Shown piece by piece: positions 35,450 to 44,303 of a DNA stretch of 64,000 nt. The translations under genes were made by a program, and so were the position numbers. Source of the DNA: Corticicoccus populi (lineage in GTDB: Bacteria; Bacillota; Bacilli; Staphylococcales; Salinicoccaceae); contig NZ_JBHUOQ010000001.1 of NCBI RefSeq assembly GCF_042686195.1, positions 1,364,001-1,428,000 on the forward strand, in the 5' to 3' direction. Within the stretch, counting starts at the first letter, position 1, and the number at the start of each line of letters is the position of its first letter. Under the pieces are notes generated by a model, which did no database searches, was not told the DNA's origin, and saw only the letters and a list, made by a program, of their open reading frames with translations.

Positions 35450-36205
35450 TTAATCGTCTTTATGTTCCATAATAAAACGATAAAGATCGTCAAATAATTC
35501 TTTTTTATCATTATCAATCGTTAATACATGCCCGGAATTTTCGTACCATTTAATGCTTTTTTCATCATCTTCAGTACTGATATTTTCATAAATCACATTT
35601 GCCGATTCTGTATTAATCACTTCATCTTTTAATCCCTGGGCGGTAAATGAAGGTACAAAAACATTTTCAAGGATGTCTCTGCTTTTTGAAATAGCAACAT
35701 TTAAATCTTCCAAAAAGTCATCACTGTCAGATACAGAGCGTTCTATCTCCCTTGAAATTGTTTCTTCATCCTTATCTTCAAATCTTTCTTTAAATGTACG
35801 GGCATATACCACATAGTTTTCCATTAATGTATCTTTTTCTTTGATGAACATCGGGCTGCATATAGTAGAAAGGCCGAACAATTCCCGGTCTACGGAAAGT
35901 CTCAATGCAAATGTCCCGCCGAGCGACACACCTGCTGCGAATATTTTATCGTAACCTTTCCTTTTCAAAGTATCATACGCATCCAAAACCTGTGAATACC
36001 AGATATGGGGTGAGGACTTCAGAATATTCTCCGGCTGCTCGGCGTGTCCTTCATAATTAAATGAATATGAAGTCACACCCTTTTTCTGAAGATATCTTCC
36101 CAGCTGGCGTACATCAGATGTATTTCCGGTAAAGCCGTGCAGAAGCAGTACGGCAAATTCGGATTCTTCTTCAAAATAAAATGATTCAGGCAGCTTCACC
36201 TTCAT
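35450..36205 (-). CDS. est: Alpha/beta-hydrolase carboxylesterase (Est30 type)
   Basis: A 251-aa serine esterase. LLHGFTG (21-27) forms the oxyanion region, the nucleophile is S94 in GVSLGG, and the histidine lies in ENSGHVLTID near residue 226. An aspartate before it (GLKDEVI) completes the triad. It belongs to the conserved block secG-est-rnr-smpB. AAGGG precedes the ATG. Confidence 0.9.
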   Translation of the reverse strand: MKVKLPESFYFEEESEFAVLLLHGFTGNTSDVRQLGRYLQKKGVTSYSFNYEGHAEQPENILKSSPHIWYSQVLDAYDTLKRKGYDKIFAAGVSLGGTFALRLSVDRELFGLSTICSPMFIKEKDTLMENYVVYARTFKERFEDKDEETISREIERSVSDSDDFLEDLNVAISKSRDILENVFVPSFTAQGLKDEVINTESANVIYENISTEDDEKSIKWYENSGHVLTIDNDKKELFDDLYRFIMEHKDD

Positions 36206-36259
36206 AAATTATACCCTTCTTTCACAGTTCTTATACTAATTGTACGTTAATTTCTACAC

Positions 36260-36295
36260 AAAAAAAAGAAAACCCTGTTCGTGTGAGGGTTTTCT
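36260..36295 (-). terminator. secG terminator
   Basis: Minus-strand stem AGAAAACCCT / AGGGTTTTCT followed by a run of T, between secG and est. Confidence 0.85.
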
Positions 36296-36322
36296 CATTA
36301 GTATCTGAATATCTACGATATT

Positions 36323-36553
36323 TTATCCTAAATATGTCAAAAGCAACATGATTAAAAAGAACAATAGAGCCAATACAACAGTTGCTCTATGTAAAATTAA
36401 ATCCATGCCACGCGCCTTTTGTTTGCCAAATAATTGCTCTGCACCGCCACTAATCGCACCTGATAGGCCGGCGCTTTTACCTGACTGTAGCAATACCACT
36501 GCAATTAAAGAAATACAAACGATAATTAAGAGTACTATGAGAACTGTTTGCAT
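36323..36553 (-). CDS. secG: Preprotein translocase subunit SecG
   Basis: A 76-aa inner-membrane subunit of the SecYEG channel. Two hydrophobic helices flank the conserved VLLQSGKSAGLSGAISGGAEQLFG loop segment. ATG at 36553 has GGAGGG upstream and gives the family length; 15 upstream open codons are excluded. Confidence 0.93.
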   Translation of the reverse strand: MQTVLIVLLIIVCISLIAVVLLQSGKSAGLSGAISGGAEQLFGKQKARGMDLILHRATVVLALLFFLIMLLLTYLG

Positions 36554-36778
36554 GTGGTAAATCCCTCCGATTAATAATAACAATAAAAATTCTAACACTT
36601 ATATCGGGTGAATGCAAGAAAGTTCGGCAAGTGTAATGATACTGTAATGGTGAAATAACGACAGCGTTTCTATGTACTGTTTTTTTAATTCAGCATAATA
36701 TGTGTGCTGTTTTCTCCTTGGAAAGTTTCTCCTGTTCCATTTTATGATTTCATCACACCATTTTTGAATTTCTTCATT

Positions 36779-36807
36779 TTGACATTTGACAGCAGAATAG
36801 ATATTTT
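36779..36807 (+). promoter_or_regulatory. Promoter of the NERD gene
   Basis: TTGACA (36779-36784), 17-bp spacer, TATTTT (36802-36807). The rest of 36554-36778 shows nothing else I can support. Confidence 0.55.
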
Positions 36808-36829
36808 AATTTAAAACAGGTGACCCTAT

Positions 36830-37720
36830 TTGAGAATAAAATCATTAAAACTACAACAGCTTGAAATATTAAATGTCCGGACTAAGCTCGGAGATGAGGA
36901 GAACCGGGAGTTAAAATACTTATCCGCAGGATTCCAAGGGGAGATTGACTTTGATAATATCCTGGAGTCTTTTATTCATGATAAAAACTGTATTCACATT
37001 AAAGATTATAGATTTAATACACGACTGAACCTGCACAGCTTTAGAGAAGGTGGCTCAGAAGTCCAGATTGACAGCCTGCTTATTTCAGGGAACCGTATTT
37101 ATACTTTTGAAATAAAAAACTACAGCCGGGATTTAATATTCGGGGCGGACGACTGGCACTATCTCAATCATGATGTATTCAAATCCCCGATGACTCAAGT
37201 ATCGAGGCAGAACCATGAACTGAAATTACTGCTGCAGAAAGCACCCCGGAATGCAGAAATTTTCAGCAGCATTGTTTTTATTAACCCAAACCAGACTATT
37301 TACAACCTTCCGCATGATAAAAATATTCTGGTTAGAAGTAATCTAAAGAAGTTTCTTACACATCATGTACAATCGAATACGTTTGATCTTCAGCCATTAA
37401 TGCATCATCTGGAACGTCATCAGACAGCTGCTTCTATATACGACAGCAAAGTTCGGATTGATTTTGACTCATTGAAACCCGGCGTCTACTGCCAGGACTG
37501 CTCTCAGCCACTGATCAGGAGCAGTCAATATCATTATTCCTGTGTTACATGCCGGAATTCTGTAGATACACTTTCTGCAGCCCGGCGTCTGACAGAGGAA
37601 ATGAAAATATTAAATCCGGATTGGCCTGTTACTGCCCATTTGATTTCACATTTGAGCGGCGGTCAGATATCCGCTTCATATCTCCGCAAAATGAGACGTT
37701 CCGGACAGCTCCAATTTTAA
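36830..37720 (+). CDS. NERD-domain protein with C-terminal zinc ribbon
   Basis: A 296-aa protein with a NERD (nuclease-related) domain from about 33 to 150. The PD-(D/E)xK-like residues are D81, E94 and K96 in QIDSLLISGNRIYTFEIKNY. A zinc ribbon follows with cysteines 221, 224, 238 and 241 (CQDC...CVTC). The last 45 residues look helical. The start is TTG with AGGTGA upstream. NERD proteins are suspected nucleases, some plasmid- or defence-linked; activity here is inference. Confidence 0.78.
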   Translation: MRIKSLKLQQLEILNVRTKLGDEENRELKYLSAGFQGEIDFDNILESFIHDKNCIHIKDYRFNTRLNLHSFREGGSEVQIDSLLISGNRIYTFEIKNYSRDLIFGADDWHYLNHDVFKSPMTQVSRQNHELKLLLQKAPRNAEIFSSIVFINPNQTIYNLPHDKNILVRSNLKKFLTHHVQSNTFDLQPLMHHLERHQTAASIYDSKVRIDFDSLKPGVYCQDCSQPLIRSSQYHYSCVTCRNSVDTLSAARRLTEEMKILNPDWPVTAHLISHLSGGQISASYLRKMRRSGQLQF

Positions 37721-37773
37721 TTGCCGGTGTGTGGATACGGGTTGTCGGTACAGATTTCATAATTCAAAGGAGT

Positions 37774-38156
37774 CTGTGCCGTCTCAGCGACACAGGTCGT
37801 AAAATTTAAGGAATCTGTGCCGTCACGGGAGTGAGAACGCGACAGATTGTCGGATTCCCGGCAGGCTGTAGCGTTCTCCCTTTAAATATGACACAGCTTT
37901 ACGTAATTCAGGTAATCTGTAGCGTCCAGCGACATAGATCGCAAAATTTAAGGAATCTGTGCCGTCTCAGGAGTGAAAATGCGACAGATTGTTAGATTCT
38001 CGGCAGGCTGTGGCGTTCTCACCTTAAATATGACACAGCTTTACGTAATTCAGGTAATCTGTAGCACCCAGCGACACAGATTGCAAAATTTAAGACATCT
38101 GTGCCGTCTCAGGGGTGAAAATGCGACAGATTGTTAGATTCTCGGCAGTCTGTAGC
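37774..38156. repeat. 142-bp tandem repeat array of CTGT/ACAG modules (about 2.7 copies)
   Basis: The CTGTGCC arm recurs at 37815, 37957 and 38099, a period of exactly 142 bp. Each full unit has two long modules (arms separated by exactly 17 nt: 37815-37845, 37866-37896; 37957-37987, 38008-38038; 38099-38129) and one short module (7-nt separation: 37917-37937, 38059-38079). Gaps between modules are 19-20 nt. A variant module with 8-nt separation (37774-37795) opens the array and a lone arm (38150-38156) closes it. It lies between the convergent NERD and eno genes. Confidence 0.9.
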
Positions 38157-38202
38157 ACCCAACCACACATCCCCCCATCAGACTTCACAACATAATAAGG
38201 AC

Positions 38203-38232
38203 AAAAAACTCCACCGGCATCTGCCGGTGGAG
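38203..38232 (-). terminator. eno terminator
   Basis: Perfect 11-bp stem CTCCACCGGCA / TGCCGGTGGAG with T run on the minus strand, 20 bp past the eno stop. Confidence 0.9.
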
Positions 38233-38252
38233 TCATTAACCAAAATATCAAA

Positions 38253-39548
38253 TTAACCCAGGTTGTAGAATGAATCTAAACCTTCGTATTTTGCTGTTTC
38301 ATATAATTCATCTTCGATGCGAAGCAGCTGGTTGTATTTAGCTACACGGTCAGTACGTGAAGGTGCACCAGTTTTGATTTGACCGGCATTCACAGCAACT
38401 GCAATGTCAGCGATTGTTGTATCTTCAGTTTCACCGGAACGGTGTGAGATTACTGCAGTGTATCCTGCACGTTTCGCCATTTCAATTGCTTCGAAAGTCT
38501 CAGTCAAAGTACCGATTTGGTTTACTTTGATCAAGATAGAGTTTCCGACGCCTTCTTCAATACCACGTGATAATTTCTCAGTATTTGTAACGAATAAGTC
38601 ATCTCCAACGAGCTGTACGCGGCTGCCGATTTTTTCAGTCAGCAGTTTGTGACCTTCCCAGTCGTTTTCATCCAGACCGTCTTCGATTGAAATAATCGGG
38701 TATTTCTCAGTCATTTCTGCATACCATTCAACCATTTCAGCTGATGAGTAAGTTTTACCTTCACCTTTAAGTTCATAGTTGCCTGTTTCAGCATTATAGA
38801 ACTCACTTGAAGCAGCGTCCATTGCAAGACGGATTTCTTCACCAGGCTTGTAACCTGCTTTTTCAATCGCTTCAATAATTGTTGATAATGCTTCTTCATT
38901 GGATCCGAGGTTAGGTGCAAATCCACCTTCATCACCGACACCAGTGTTGTAACCTTTAGAATTTAATACTTTTTTCAGGTTATGGAAGATTTCTGCGCCC
39001 ATGCGGAGTGCTTCTTTAAATGATTCAGCACCTACAGGCATAATCATGAATTCCTGAATATCTACGTTGTTGTCCGCATGCTCTCCGCCGTTGATGATGT
39101 TCATCATCGGTACAGGCAGCTGAACAGCATTGAATCCGCCTAAATATTTATAAAGCGGCTGACCAAGGAAGTCTGAAGCTGCTTTCGCAACAGCCATTGA
39201 TACACCAAGGATTGCGTTAGCACCGAGTTTACCTTTGTTGTCAGTACCGTCTAAAGCAATCATCATTTTATCGATGGACACCTGCTCCAGCACACTGAAA
39301 TCACCGTCAACTAATTCAGGAGCAATGATTTCATTTACATTTTTAACCGCTTTTTCGACACCTTTACCAAGGTAACGAGTTTCATCGCCGTCACGTAATT
39401 CTACTGCTTCATATTCTCCAGTAGATGCACCGGATGGTACCAAAGCACGTCCAAACGCACCACTTTCTGTTAATACCTCTACTTCGATTGTCGGATTCCC
39501 GCGGGAATCAAGTACTTCACGTGCGTATACATCTGTAATTAATGGCAT
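38253..39548 (-). CDS. eno: Enolase
   Basis: A 431-aa enolase that converts 2-phosphoglycerate to phosphoenolpyruvate. Visible are DSRGNPTIEVEV and SGASTGEYEAVELRDGD (N-terminal loop), GDEGGFAPNL (catalytic Glu), metal ligands in LAMDAASSEFY and SIEDGLDENDWEG, and SHRSGETEDT near the C-terminus. It is the last gene of the cggR glycolytic operon, with GGAG before the ATG and a strong terminator. Confidence 0.97.
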   Translation of the reverse strand: MPLITDVYAREVLDSRGNPTIEVEVLTESGAFGRALVPSGASTGEYEAVELRDGDETRYLGKGVEKAVKNVNEIIAPELVDGDFSVLEQVSIDKMMIALDGTDNKGKLGANAILGVSMAVAKAASDFLGQPLYKYLGGFNAVQLPVPMMNIINGGEHADNNVDIQEFMIMPVGAESFKEALRMGAEIFHNLKKVLNSKGYNTGVGDEGGFAPNLGSNEEALSTIIEAIEKAGYKPGEEIRLAMDAASSEFYNAETGNYELKGEGKTYSSAEMVEWYAEMTEKYPIISIEDGLDENDWEGHKLLTEKIGSRVQLVGDDLFVTNTEKLSRGIEEGVGNSILIKVNQIGTLTETFEAIEMAKRAGYTAVISHRSGETEDTTIADIAVAVNAGQIKTGAPSRTDRVAKYNQLLRIEDELYETAKYEGLDSFYNLG

Positions 39549-39674
39549 AGCATAGTCTCCTTTAATATCATTTCTTTTATTATCTGTAATAATGGATTAC
39601 ATTTCAACTGTTATTATTAATCAGTCACTTTCAATATCAAGTCAAACGGAATAAAGTGCTCTGCCGCTTTCGCA

Positions 39675-41204
39675 TTACTCCTCTATTAAACTTTGACCTG
39701 TCATTTCCTCAGGCTGATCAACATCCATTAAATCAAGCAGTGTTGGTGATAAATCTGCGAGTCTGCCGCCGCTTCTGACGGAAACACCTTCTTTTGTGAT
39801 AATCACAGGTACCGGATTCGTCGTATGCGCAGTCATCGGTTCACCTTCAACTGTCGTTACTTCATCCGAGTTACCGTGGTCAGCGGTAATAATAGCATAG
39901 CCGCCCTGATTGATGATTTCATCAACAATCGGACCCAGACATGCATCCACCGCTTCAATTGCTTTCACTGTCGGCTCTAATTTACCGCTGTGACCAACCA
40001 TATCCGGATTCGCAAAGTTTAAAAGAACCAAATCCAAATCACCTTTTGATAATTCTTCAAGGCAGCGGTCACGAACTTCATATGCACTCATCTCAGGCTG
40101 AAGGTCATATGTTGCCACCTTAGGAGAATCTACAAGCACACGACGCTCTCCGTCGAATTCTTCATGGCGCCCGCCGCTCATGAAATAAGTGACATGCGGA
40201 TATTTTTCAGTCTCGGCAATACGCAGCTGTTTTTTCCCTGCATCGGATACCACTTCACCAATTGTATTCACGATATCATTTTTTTCAAACACAACATCTG
40301 AGACAACGTCATCACTGTATTTAGTAAATGTAACGAATTTCAGATTATCGTATTTACGGTCCATTTCAAAGCCCATGAATTCCTGGTTGGTATACACTTC
40401 TGACAGCTGTGCTGCACGGTCGGGACGGAAATTATAGAAAATCACTGCATCGTCACTGTGAACACCGCTGTCCTGTTTTACTTCATAACCTTTCACAACA
40501 AACGGCACAACAAATTCGTCATAAACGCCTTCGCCGTAACTCTCTTTCACACCTTCATATGCACTGTTAAAAACAGGGCCGCGCGCATTTGAAATTGCCT
40601 GATAAGCAAGTTCCTCACGCTCCCAGCGCTTGTCGCGGTCCATTGCATAATAACGGCCGGATACTGTCGCAAAATGACCAATTCCGATTTCTTCAAACTG
40701 GCGTTCAGTTTCTTCAATGAACTTCAATGCGGAATCCTGTGCCACATCACGACCGTCAAGAAATGCATGGACATAAACATCATTTAATCCTTTTTCTTTC
40801 GCCATCTTTAAAATTGCGAATAAGTGATTATAGTGCGAATGAACACCGCCGTCACTTAAAAGTCCCATCACATGCAGGTTGCTTCCTTCATTCAGCACAT
40901 GATCCATCGTATCAAGCAGCACCTGGTTATCAAAGAAGTCGCCGTCTTCGATGGACTTATTGATACGCGTCAGACTCTGATAAACGATTCTGCCGGCACC
41001 GATATTCAAGTGGCCGACCTCGGAGTTACCCATCTGACCTTCAGGAAGACCGACATCCAGGCCGCATGCTGAAAGTTCATTATGCGGATACTTTTCAAAG
41101 AAGCGGTCAAAGTTCGGCTTATTTGCTTGTTTGACTGCGTTACCTTTCACTTCATCACGGTTCGCAAAACCGTCAAGAATAAACAGACCTACTGGTTTAG
41201 TCAT
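39675..41204 (-). CDS. gpmI: 2,3-bisphosphoglycerate-independent phosphoglycerate mutase
   Basis: A 509-aa Mn-dependent mutase of the alkaline-phosphatase superfamily. The phospho-serine is S61 in GQMGNSEVGH, the metal aspartate D11 is in FILDGF, and further metal ligands are in NFANPDMVGHSG and ITADHGNSDE. The start codon overlaps the tpiA stop by one base (TAATG). Confidence 0.97.
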   Translation of the reverse strand: MTKPVGLFILDGFANRDEVKGNAVKQANKPNFDRFFEKYPHNELSACGLDVGLPEGQMGNSEVGHLNIGAGRIVYQSLTRINKSIEDGDFFDNQVLLDTMDHVLNEGSNLHVMGLLSDGGVHSHYNHLFAILKMAKEKGLNDVYVHAFLDGRDVAQDSALKFIEETERQFEEIGIGHFATVSGRYYAMDRDKRWEREELAYQAISNARGPVFNSAYEGVKESYGEGVYDEFVVPFVVKGYEVKQDSGVHSDDAVIFYNFRPDRAAQLSEVYTNQEFMGFEMDRKYDNLKFVTFTKYSDDVVSDVVFEKNDIVNTIGEVVSDAGKKQLRIAETEKYPHVTYFMSGGRHEEFDGERRVLVDSPKVATYDLQPEMSAYEVRDRCLEELSKGDLDLVLLNFANPDMVGHSGKLEPTVKAIEAVDACLGPIVDEIINQGGYAIITADHGNSDEVTTVEGEPMTAHTTNPVPVIITKEGVSVRSGGRLADLSPTLLDLMDVDQPEEMTGQSLIEE

Positions 41205-41956
41205 TATTTTGCACCTTCCAACAATTCAAGGAATGAATCAGCTTCAAGTGAAGCACCACCGACTAATGCACCGTCAATGTGTGCCTCAGACATATACTCC
41301 TTAATGTTCGCCGGTTTTACTGAACCGCCGTACTGAATACGAATCGCCTCAGCCGTTTCTTCATCATATAAAGCTTCAACCTTTTTACGTACAACACCGC
41401 ACATTTCATTAGCATCTTCTTTTGTAGCTGATTTACCTGTACCGATTGCCCAGATTGGCTCATAAGCAATAACAGATTTCTTCACATCATCACTTGATAA
41501 ACCTTCAAGTGCCTTTTCTACCTGACTTTCAACACGGGAAGCAGCAATACCTGATTCACGTTCTTCATCAGATTCACCGACGCAGATAATCGGTACAATA
41601 CCTGTATTTAAAATAGCGTGCGCTTTTTTATTCACAGTTTCATCAGTCTCATTGAATAATTCACGGCGTTCAGAGTGTCCGATGATGATGTAGTCAACAC
41701 CTAAATCATCCAGCATATCTACAGAAACTTCACCTGTAAATGCGCCGCTTGCTTCGTAGTGTGCATTCTCTGCTCCAATACCGACTTCAAGATCTTTCGC
41801 TTTAGCCACAAGTGAAGGGAGATGAATGAACGGTGCACACACCGCACTTTCAACCTCACTTTTCGCCGGTAAATTTTTAAGTGCATCAATAAATGCTTCG
41901 CCTTCAGAAATCGTCTTGTTCATTTTCCAGTTTCCTGCAATAAATGGTGTTCTCAC
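41204..41956 (-). CDS. tpiA: Triosephosphate isomerase
   Basis: A 250-aa isomerase of glyceraldehyde-3-phosphate and dihydroxyacetone phosphate. Catalytic residues are K11 (GNWKMNK), the histidine in IIIGHSERRELF and the glutamate in VIAYEPIWAIGTG. The start is the GTG at 41956, with AGGAGG 7 nt upstream; nine upstream open codons are excluded. Confidence 0.96.
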   Translation of the reverse strand: MRTPFIAGNWKMNKTISEGEAFIDALKNLPAKSEVESAVCAPFIHLPSLVAKAKDLEVGIGAENAHYEASGAFTGEVSVDMLDDLGVDYIIIGHSERRELFNETDETVNKKAHAILNTGIVPIICVGESDEERESGIAASRVESQVEKALEGLSSDDVKKSVIAYEPIWAIGTGKSATKEDANEMCGVVRKKVEALYDEETAEAIRIQYGGSVKPANIKEYMSEAHIDGALVGGASLEADSFLELLEGAK

Positions 41957-41992
41957 GATGATTCCTCCTAAATTTGATATCATACTTTTATA

Positions 41993-43180
41993 TTATTTAT
42001 CGTTAATTGCCTGAAGTCCAGGAAGTACTTTACCTTCCAGATATTCAAGGCTTGCGCCGCCGCCAGTTGAAATATGTGAGAAGTCATCCGCATAACCGAG
42101 GTCCATCGCAGCAGCAGCTGAGTCACCGCCGCCGATAATTGTCACTGCGTCCTCAAGTGATGCGATTGCTTTACATACTCCAATTGTACCTTTTGCAAAG
42201 TTTTCAAATTCAAATACACCCATCGGTCCGTTCCATACGACTGTTTTCGCACCTTCAAGCTGTTCTTTAAAACGCTCCACTGTTTTCGGTCCCGCATCAA
42301 GACTCATCTTATCCGCAGGAATTTCATCAATGGATACTACTTCATAATCAGCGTTTTTATCGAATTCACTGACTACTACACCGTCAACCGGAAGAACAAT
42401 TTTATCTCCCGCTTTTTCAAGCAGTGATTTCGCTAAATCGATTTTATCTTCTTCAAGAAGTGATGTACCGATTTCTTTTCCCTGTGCTTTAAGGAATGTG
42501 TATGCCATACCGCCGCCGATTAACACTTTGTCTGCTTTTTCAAGAAGGTTTTCAATCACACCGATTTTATCCGATACTTTAGCACCGCCGAGAATCGCCA
42601 CAAACGGTCTCTTCGGCTCATCTACAGCACCACCGATAAAATCAATTTCCTTCTTCATTAAAAAGCCTGAAACTGTTTCGATATTTGAAGCAATACCAAC
42701 ATTTGACGCATGTTCACGGTGTGCAGTACCAAATGCATCGTTTACAAATACATCACCGAGCGATGCCCAGTATTTACCGAGGTCTGCATCATTTTTAGAT
42801 TCTTTCTTACCGTCCAGATCTTCAAAACGTGTATTTTCAAATAAAAGAATTTCACCATCTTCAAGGTTCTGAACAGCAGATTCCAATCCCTCGCCGCGTG
42901 TTTCCGGAACGAAGAGCACGGGTTTCTTCAGGTATTCGGATAATTTTACTGCGACAGGCTCAAGGCTCTTGTCTTTTTTATCCTCTTCTGTTTTCACTTT
43001 CCCGAGGTGGGAGAATAAAATCACTCTGCCGCCCTCATTCAGCACATATTCTATCGTCGGAAGTGCCTGCACAATACGGTTGTCATTCGTAATTTCACCA
43101 TCTGCCATCGGAACGTTTAAGTCCGCTCTTAAAAGTACTTTTTTACCTTTTAAATCAATATCCTGAACAGTCTTCTTCAT
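41993..43180 (-). CDS. pgk: Phosphoglycerate kinase
   Basis: A 395-aa kinase making ATP from 1,3-bisphosphoglycerate. It shows the N-terminal RADLNVPM substrate loop, FSHLGKV, and the nucleotide domain FVAILGGAKVSDKIGVIENLL and STGGGASLEYLEG. AGGAGG precedes the ATG. It is the third gene of the operon. Confidence 0.97.
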   Translation of the reverse strand: MKKTVQDIDLKGKKVLLRADLNVPMADGEITNDNRIVQALPTIEYVLNEGGRVILFSHLGKVKTEEDKKDKSLEPVAVKLSEYLKKPVLFVPETRGEGLESAVQNLEDGEILLFENTRFEDLDGKKESKNDADLGKYWASLGDVFVNDAFGTAHREHASNVGIASNIETVSGFLMKKEIDFIGGAVDEPKRPFVAILGGAKVSDKIGVIENLLEKADKVLIGGGMAYTFLKAQGKEIGTSLLEEDKIDLAKSLLEKAGDKIVLPVDGVVVSEFDKNADYEVVSIDEIPADKMSLDAGPKTVERFKEQLEGAKTVVWNGPMGVFEFENFAKGTIGVCKAIASLEDAVTIIGGGDSAAAAMDLGYADDFSHISTGGGASLEYLEGKVLPGLQAINDK

Positions 43181-43240
43181 GACCTGCCTCCTAAAATCAT
43201 TGATGGTTTCATTATACCCTTAATCTAAAAAACTTAAAAA

Positions 43241-43270
43241 TAAAAACGGGCGGCAGCACCACCCGTTTTC
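43241..43270 (-). terminator. Hairpin between gap and pgk (possible attenuator)
   Basis: Minus-strand stem AAAACGGGTGG / CCGCCCGTTTT followed by T-rich sequence. Inside the operon, it would lower expression of pgk-tpi-gpmI-eno relative to gap, or protect the 3' end of a gap transcript. Confidence 0.75.
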
Positions 43271-43279
43271 ACTTATATA

Positions 43280-44281
43280 TTACTTAGTTGCAAGGTGGTT
43301 AAGTGTTCTAACGAGCTGTGCAGTATAAGACATTTCGTTATCGTACCATGCAACGGCTCTTACTAATTGTTTACCGTCTACGTCAAGAACGCGTGTTTGA
43401 GTTGCATCAAATAATGAACCTTCTTTAATACCGATAACATCAGAAGATACGATTTCATCTTCAGTATAACCGAATGAAGGGTTTGTTGCTTTTTTCATTG
43501 CTGCGTTCACTTCGTCAACTGTTACATCTTTAGAAAGTGAAACAGTCACTTCAGTTAATGAACCAGTTGGAACCGGTACACGCTGAGCGCCGCCGTCAAG
43601 TTTACCGTCAAGTTCAGGAAGAACAAGTCCGATTGCTTTCGCTGCGCCAGTTGAGTTAGGAATAATGTTCTGAGCTGCAGCACGCGCACGGCGGTAGTCA
43701 CCTTTTGAATGCGGTGCATCCAGTGTATTCTGGTCACCAGTGTATGCGTGAATTGTAGTCATTAAACCTTTTTCAAGACCGAATTCTTTGTTTAATACGT
43801 TAACTACAGGTGCAAGACAGTTTGTTGTACATGAAGCACCTGATACGATTTTTTCTGATCCATCAAGAACATCTTCGTTTACACCGTAAACAACAGTTTT
43901 AAGATCACCTTTTGCCGGTGCAGAGATTAATACTTTTTTCGCGCCTGCATCGATATGTTTCTGAGCGCCTTCTTCACTTACGAAGAATCCAGTACATTCT
44001 AAAACAACATCAATGTCGAGGTCTCCCCAAGGAAGTTCTTCAGGCTTAGGATTGTTGAATGATTTTACTTCTTTGCCGTTGATTTTAAAGCCGCCGTCGA
44101 TTTGTTCGATGTCGCCTTCAAAACGACCTTGAGTTGTATCATATTTGAATAAGTGTGCAAGGAAAGCATCGTCAGTTAAATCGTTTACTGCAACAACTTC
44201 GATACCGTCATAATTTTGAATTTCTCTCGCTGCTAATCTACCAATACGTCCAAAACCATTAATTGCTACTTTTACTACCAT
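43280..44281 (-). CDS. gap: Glyceraldehyde-3-phosphate dehydrogenase (glycolytic)
   Basis: A 333-aa NAD-dependent GAPDH. NAD-binding INGFGRIGR lies near the N-terminus, the catalytic cysteine is C151 in GASCTTNCLAP, and the C-terminus has WYDNEMSYTAQLVRT. The start at 44281 has GAGGAGG; 12 upstream codons overlap the cggR end and are excluded. It follows cggR, so it is the glycolytic (GapA) form. Confidence 0.96.
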   Translation of the reverse strand: MVVKVAINGFGRIGRLAAREIQNYDGIEVVAVNDLTDDAFLAHLFKYDTTQGRFEGDIEQIDGGFKINGKEVKSFNNPKPEELPWGDLDIDVVLECTGFFVSEEGAQKHIDAGAKKVLISAPAKGDLKTVVYGVNEDVLDGSEKIVSGASCTTNCLAPVVNVLNKEFGLEKGLMTTIHAYTGDQNTLDAPHSKGDYRRARAAAQNIIPNSTGAAKAIGLVLPELDGKLDGGAQRVPVPTGSLTEVTVSLSKDVTVDEVNAAMKKATNPSFGYTEDEIVSSDVIGIKEGSLFDATQTRVLDVDGKQLVRAVAWYDNEMSYTAQLVRTLNHLATK

Positions 44282-44303
44282 AATATATGGCCTCCTCAAA
44301 ATT

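Noticed and set aside
36830..37809. Second protein overlapping the NERD 3' end (37549-37809, plus strand)
   Set aside because: Out-of-frame shadow running into the repeat array, with no ribosome-binding site or family.
37774..38156. CRISPR array or STAR-type repeat
   Set aside because: Spacer-like parts repeat between units and the motif lacks the GC-rich STAR core; neither class fits.
43555..43737. 60-aa minus-strand frame inside gap
   Set aside because: Frame-shifted shadow of the gap coding sequence.
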